From NCBI GenBank assembly GCA_035294855.1, contig DATGKD010000230.1:1-5654 (forward strand): a DNA stretch of 5,654 nt, in the 5' to 3' direction. A program made the position numbers and the translations under genes. Of this stretch, positions 3,694-5,654 are shown piece after piece. This stretch comes from DATGKD01 sp035294855 (GTDB taxonomy: Bacteria; Actinomycetota; Acidimicrobiia; Acidimicrobiales; UBA8190). Position 1 is the stretch's first letter; each line of letters begins with the position of its first letter. The notes under the pieces are model-generated. The model was not told the DNA's origin and did no database searches. It was given only the letters and a program-made list of their open reading frames with translations.

Positions 3694-5430
3694 TCAGGGC
3701 TCGGTGACGGCGCCGCGCTCTGCCCCGGTGACGAGCCGGGCGTACTTGGCGAGCACGCCCGTCGTGTAGCGGGGCTCGGGCAGCTTCCACGTCGAACGTC
3801 GCTGAGCGAGCGTGGGGTCGTCGACGACCAGGTCGATGCGCTTGGACGGGACGTCGATCACGATCGGGTCGCCGTCGGCCACGAGTGCGATGGGGCCGCC
3901 GTCGACCGCCTCCGGCGCGACGTGGCCGACGCAGAAGCCGTGCGTCCCCCCGGAGAAGCGCCCGTCGGTGACGAGCGCGCAGTCGCCGCCTCTCCCCGCT
4001 CCCTTCATGGCTCCGGTGACGGCGAGCATCTCGCGCATCCCGGGTCCGCCCTTCGGCCCTTCGTAGCGGATGACCACCACCGTGCCCGGCTCGATGTGCC
4101 CCGCCAGGATGGCGTCGAGGGCCCCCTGCTCCCCGTCGAACACCCGCGCCGTTCCCTCGAACCGCTCGCTGTCGATGCCGGCGACCTTCACGACGCCGCC
4201 GTTCGGGGCGAGCGATCCGGTGAGGATGGCGATGCCACCGTCCGCGTGGATCGGCTCGGACAACCGGTGGACGACCTCGCCGTCGGGAGCCGGAGGGTCG
4301 AGTGCGGCGAGGTTCTCGGCGACGGTGCGTCCGGTCACCGTCAGGCAGTCGCCGTCCAGGAGCCCGGCCTCGAGCAGTTCGCGCATGACGGTCGGGACGC
4401 CGCCCACCCCGTCGAGGTCGACCATGTGGAACCGGCCGTGAGGCTTCGTGTCGGCGATGTGTGGGACGCGCGCGGCCACGCGGTTGAAGTCGTCGAGGGT
4501 GAGGTCGACCCTCGCCTCGTTGGCGATGGCGAGGAGGTGCAGCACGGCATTCGTCGAGCCGCCCAATGCCATGACGACCGCGATGGCGTTGTCGAAGGCG
4601 GCTTTCGTCATGATCTGGCGCGGCCGGATGTTCTTCTCGAGGAGCTGGATCACCGCACGTCCCGATTCGTAGGCGAACGTCTCTCGGCGGTTGTCGACGG
4701 CGGCCGGCGACGCCGACCCCGGAAGCGACATGCCGAGAGCCTCGGCCACCGACGCCATCGTGTTGGCGGTGAACATCCCCGCGCACGACCCCGCGGTGGG
4801 GCACGCGTGGCGCTCGATGAGGGACAGCTCCTCGTCGCTCAAGGTTCCTGCGGCGTGGGCCCCGACGGCCTCGAACACGCTGACGATGTCGAGAGCCTGG
4901 CCGCGGTACTGCCCCGGCAGGATCGACCCCCCATAGAGGAAGACGGCCGGTAGGTTGAGGCGAGCGGCCGCCATGAGCATGCCGGGGAGCGACTTGTCAC
5001 AGCCGGCGAACGTGAGGAGTGCGTCGAAGCGCTCGGCGTGCATGACCGTCTCGATGGAGTCGGCGATGACCTCGCGAGAGACCAGAGAGGCGCGCATGCC
5101 TTCGTGACCCATCGAAATGCCGTCCGAAACGGCGATCGTGACGAACTCGATGGGGAAGCCCCCTGCGTCGCGCACGCCCTCCTTTGACCGGTCGGCGAGG
5201 CGGTCGAGCGGCATGTTGCAGGGCGTCACCTCGTTCCACGAGGAAGCCACACCGACCTGGGGCTTGTCCCAGTCGTCGTCGGTCATGCCGATTGCGCGCA
5301 GCATCGCCCGCGCCGGGGCGCGCGTCGGCCCCTCGGTGACCTCGTAGCTGCGGATCTTCAACCCATGAGGATCCGGGTCGTTCCTGCCCGTGTCGTTCGT
5401 GCTCGTGTCGTTCGTGCCCGTGTCGGCCAT
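3694..5430 (-). CDS. ilvD: Dihydroxy-acid dehydratase
   Basis: This 578-residue Fe-S enzyme dehydrates 2,3-dihydroxyisovalerate and 2,3-dihydroxy-3-methylvalerate to the keto acids used for valine and isoleucine. Cys71 (TPCNMP), Cys144 (GCDKSLPG) and Cys216 (GSCAGMFTANTM) are the expected cluster ligands, a three-Cys pattern seen in [2Fe-2S] family members. Lys146 is the family's carbamylated metal-site lysine. Both family signatures are present: CDKSLPGMLMA (144-154) and LVTDGRFSGGT (486-496). Length is normal apart from a repeat-bearing tail of about 22 residues before LKIRSYEVTEGP. The ATG at 5430 is the only ATG or GTG before the conserved core; TTG at codon 24 is a weaker option. No Shine-Dalgarno is visible. 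It follows the upstream gene by 11 nt and is separated from ilvBNC by the methyltransferase. The sugar-acid dehydratase Edd is related, but the ilv context favours IlvD. Confidence 0.96.
   Translation of the reverse strand: MADTGTNDTSTNDTGRNDPDPHGLKIRSYEVTEGPTRAPARAMLRAIGMTDDDWDKPQVGVASSWNEVTPCNMPLDRLADRSKEGVRDAGGFPIEFVTIAVSDGISMGHEGMRASLVSREVIADSIETVMHAERFDALLTFAGCDKSLPGMLMAAARLNLPAVFLYGGSILPGQYRGQALDIVSVFEAVGAHAAGTLSDEELSLIERHACPTAGSCAGMFTANTMASVAEALGMSLPGSASPAAVDNRRETFAYESGRAVIQLLEKNIRPRQIMTKAAFDNAIAVVMALGGSTNAVLHLLAIANEARVDLTLDDFNRVAARVPHIADTKPHGRFHMVDLDGVGGVPTVMRELLEAGLLDGDCLTVTGRTVAENLAALDPPAPDGEVVHRLSEPIHADGGIAILTGSLAPNGGVVKVAGIDSERFEGTARVFDGEQGALDAILAGHIEPGTVVVIRYEGPKGGPGMREMLAVTGAMKGAGRGGDCALVTDGRFSGGTHGFCVGHVAPEAVDGGPIALVADGDPIVIDVPSKRIDLVVDDPTLAQRRSTWKLPEPRYTTGVLAKYARLVTGAERGAVTEP
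5380..5424 (-). repeat. 15-bp tandem repeat at the 5' end of ilvD
   Basis: Codons 3-17 of ilvD are three imperfect 15-bp copies, read as DTGTN-DTSTN-DTGRN and followed by D. The polar tail they encode lies outside the conserved enzyme fold and is probably disordered. Confidence 0.85.
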
Positions 5431-5438
5431 GAGCGGAC

Positions 5439-5444
5439 AGGTTA
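5439..5444 (-). promoter_or_regulatory. Possible -10 hexamer of ilvD
   Basis: The minus strand reads TAACCT, fitting TANNNT, 8 nt before the ilvD ATG. A start 6-7 nt downstream would give a 5' leader of one or two nt, matching the absence of a Shine-Dalgarno. The hexamer includes the TAA stop of the upstream gene. No -35 is evident, and read-through from upstream is an equal alternative. Confidence 0.25.
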
Positions 5445-5654
5445 CGGCTGCGCGGGACGGGTCTCCGCGTCGTCGTCGCCCGAAGCGGCTGGACGATCGA
5501 TGTGGTCGGCGTCGCCGGTGTCGTGGGCGTCGCCGGTGTCGTGGGCGTCGCCGGGTCCCTGGCTCGGGGCGCCGAGCACGCGTGCGGCGTCCGGCGAGAT
5601 CTGCGCACTCGGACCGAGGCCCCGTCGCACGACGTCCGCGAGACCTGATTCCAA
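5442..5654 (-). CDS. C-terminal part of an unidentified protein with acidic repeat tail (partial)
   Basis: At least 71 codons, including the TAA stop, are open to the window edge, so the true start lies outside. The visible TTG at 5654 is merely the edge codon. I do not recognise the family. The first third (VVRRGLGPSAQISPDAARVLG) looks like folded sequence. The remainder is low-complexity and acidic, with GDAHDT repeats and an SGDDDAET run, and resembles a disordered C-terminal tail. Codons are strongly GC-ending, which supports real coding. The gene runs in the same direction as ilvD, 11 nt before it, so co-transcription is plausible. No membrane segment or motif is visible in this fragment. 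Confidence 0.6.
   Translation of the reverse strand: MESGLADVVRRGLGPSAQISPDAARVLGAPSQGPGDAHDTGDAHDTGDADHIDRPAASGDDDAETRPAQP
5511..5555 (-). repeat. 18-bp tandem repeat in the partial upstream gene
   Basis: Two perfect 18-bp copies (5511-5528 and 5529-5546) and a half copy follow one another in frame. They encode GDAHDT-GDAHDT-GDA in the gene's C-terminal tail. Confidence 0.9.

Noticed and set aside
3671..4804. Minus-strand 377-codon open frame inside ilvD
   Set aside because: It is a shifted shadow of ilvD, Arg-rich, without motifs.
1..5654. CRISPR arrays, tRNA/rRNA genes, insertion sequences, attachment sites
   Set aside because: The only repeats are contiguous in-frame 15- and 18-bp units and short intergenic repeats. 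There is no spacer architecture, transposase or RNA-gene signature.

Overview
This GC-rich window carries branched-chain amino acid (Ile/Val/Leu) biosynthesis genes. The strong C/G preference at third codon positions, GTG starts, probable leaderless promoters and ilvB-ilvN-ilvC order suggest a high-GC actinobacterium. The class cannot be fixed from the sequence alone.

Layout, in the direction of the minus strand: (1) 5654-5442, the C-terminal end of an unidentified gene with an acidic repeat tail. (2) 5430-3694, complete ilvD (dihydroxy-acid dehydratase), 11 nt after that gene. (3) 3693-3616, a short convergent gap with a weak inverted repeat. (4) 2857-3615 on the plus strand, a class I SAM-dependent methyltransferase that is probably translated from a leaderless mRNA. 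(5) 2856-2445, a 412-nt divergent control region. (6) 2444-660, ilvB (acetolactate synthase catalytic subunit). (7) 663-76, ilvN (regulatory subunit), which overlaps ilvB by 4 nt. (8) 13-1, the first codons of what is very probably ilvC, 62 nt after ilvN and with a good ribosome binding site.

Together IlvB/IlvN (acetolactate synthase), IlvC (ketol-acid reductoisomerase) and IlvD (dehydratase) make the 2-keto acid precursors of valine and isoleucine, and of leucine through 2-ketoisovalerate. The valine-contact residues of IlvN are conserved, so feedback inhibition is expected.

The most informative part is the ilvB leader. It holds an otherwise unannotated 14-codon ORF, MYGAPSTDLLVVLS, with a run of five Leu/Val codons. 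A perfect 8-bp inverted repeat begins inside its stop codon, and an intrinsic-terminator-like hairpin follows. This is the signature of ribosome-mediated transcription attenuation. Between that terminator and ilvB lies about 100 nt of C-rich, G-poor RNA that resembles a Rho loading site. A 10-bp palindrome-containing repeat (GGTCCGGACA) lies at both divergent promoters. IlvN, IlvD and the upstream protein each carry short in-frame tandem repeats at a terminus. No RNA genes, CRISPR arrays or mobile elements were seen.
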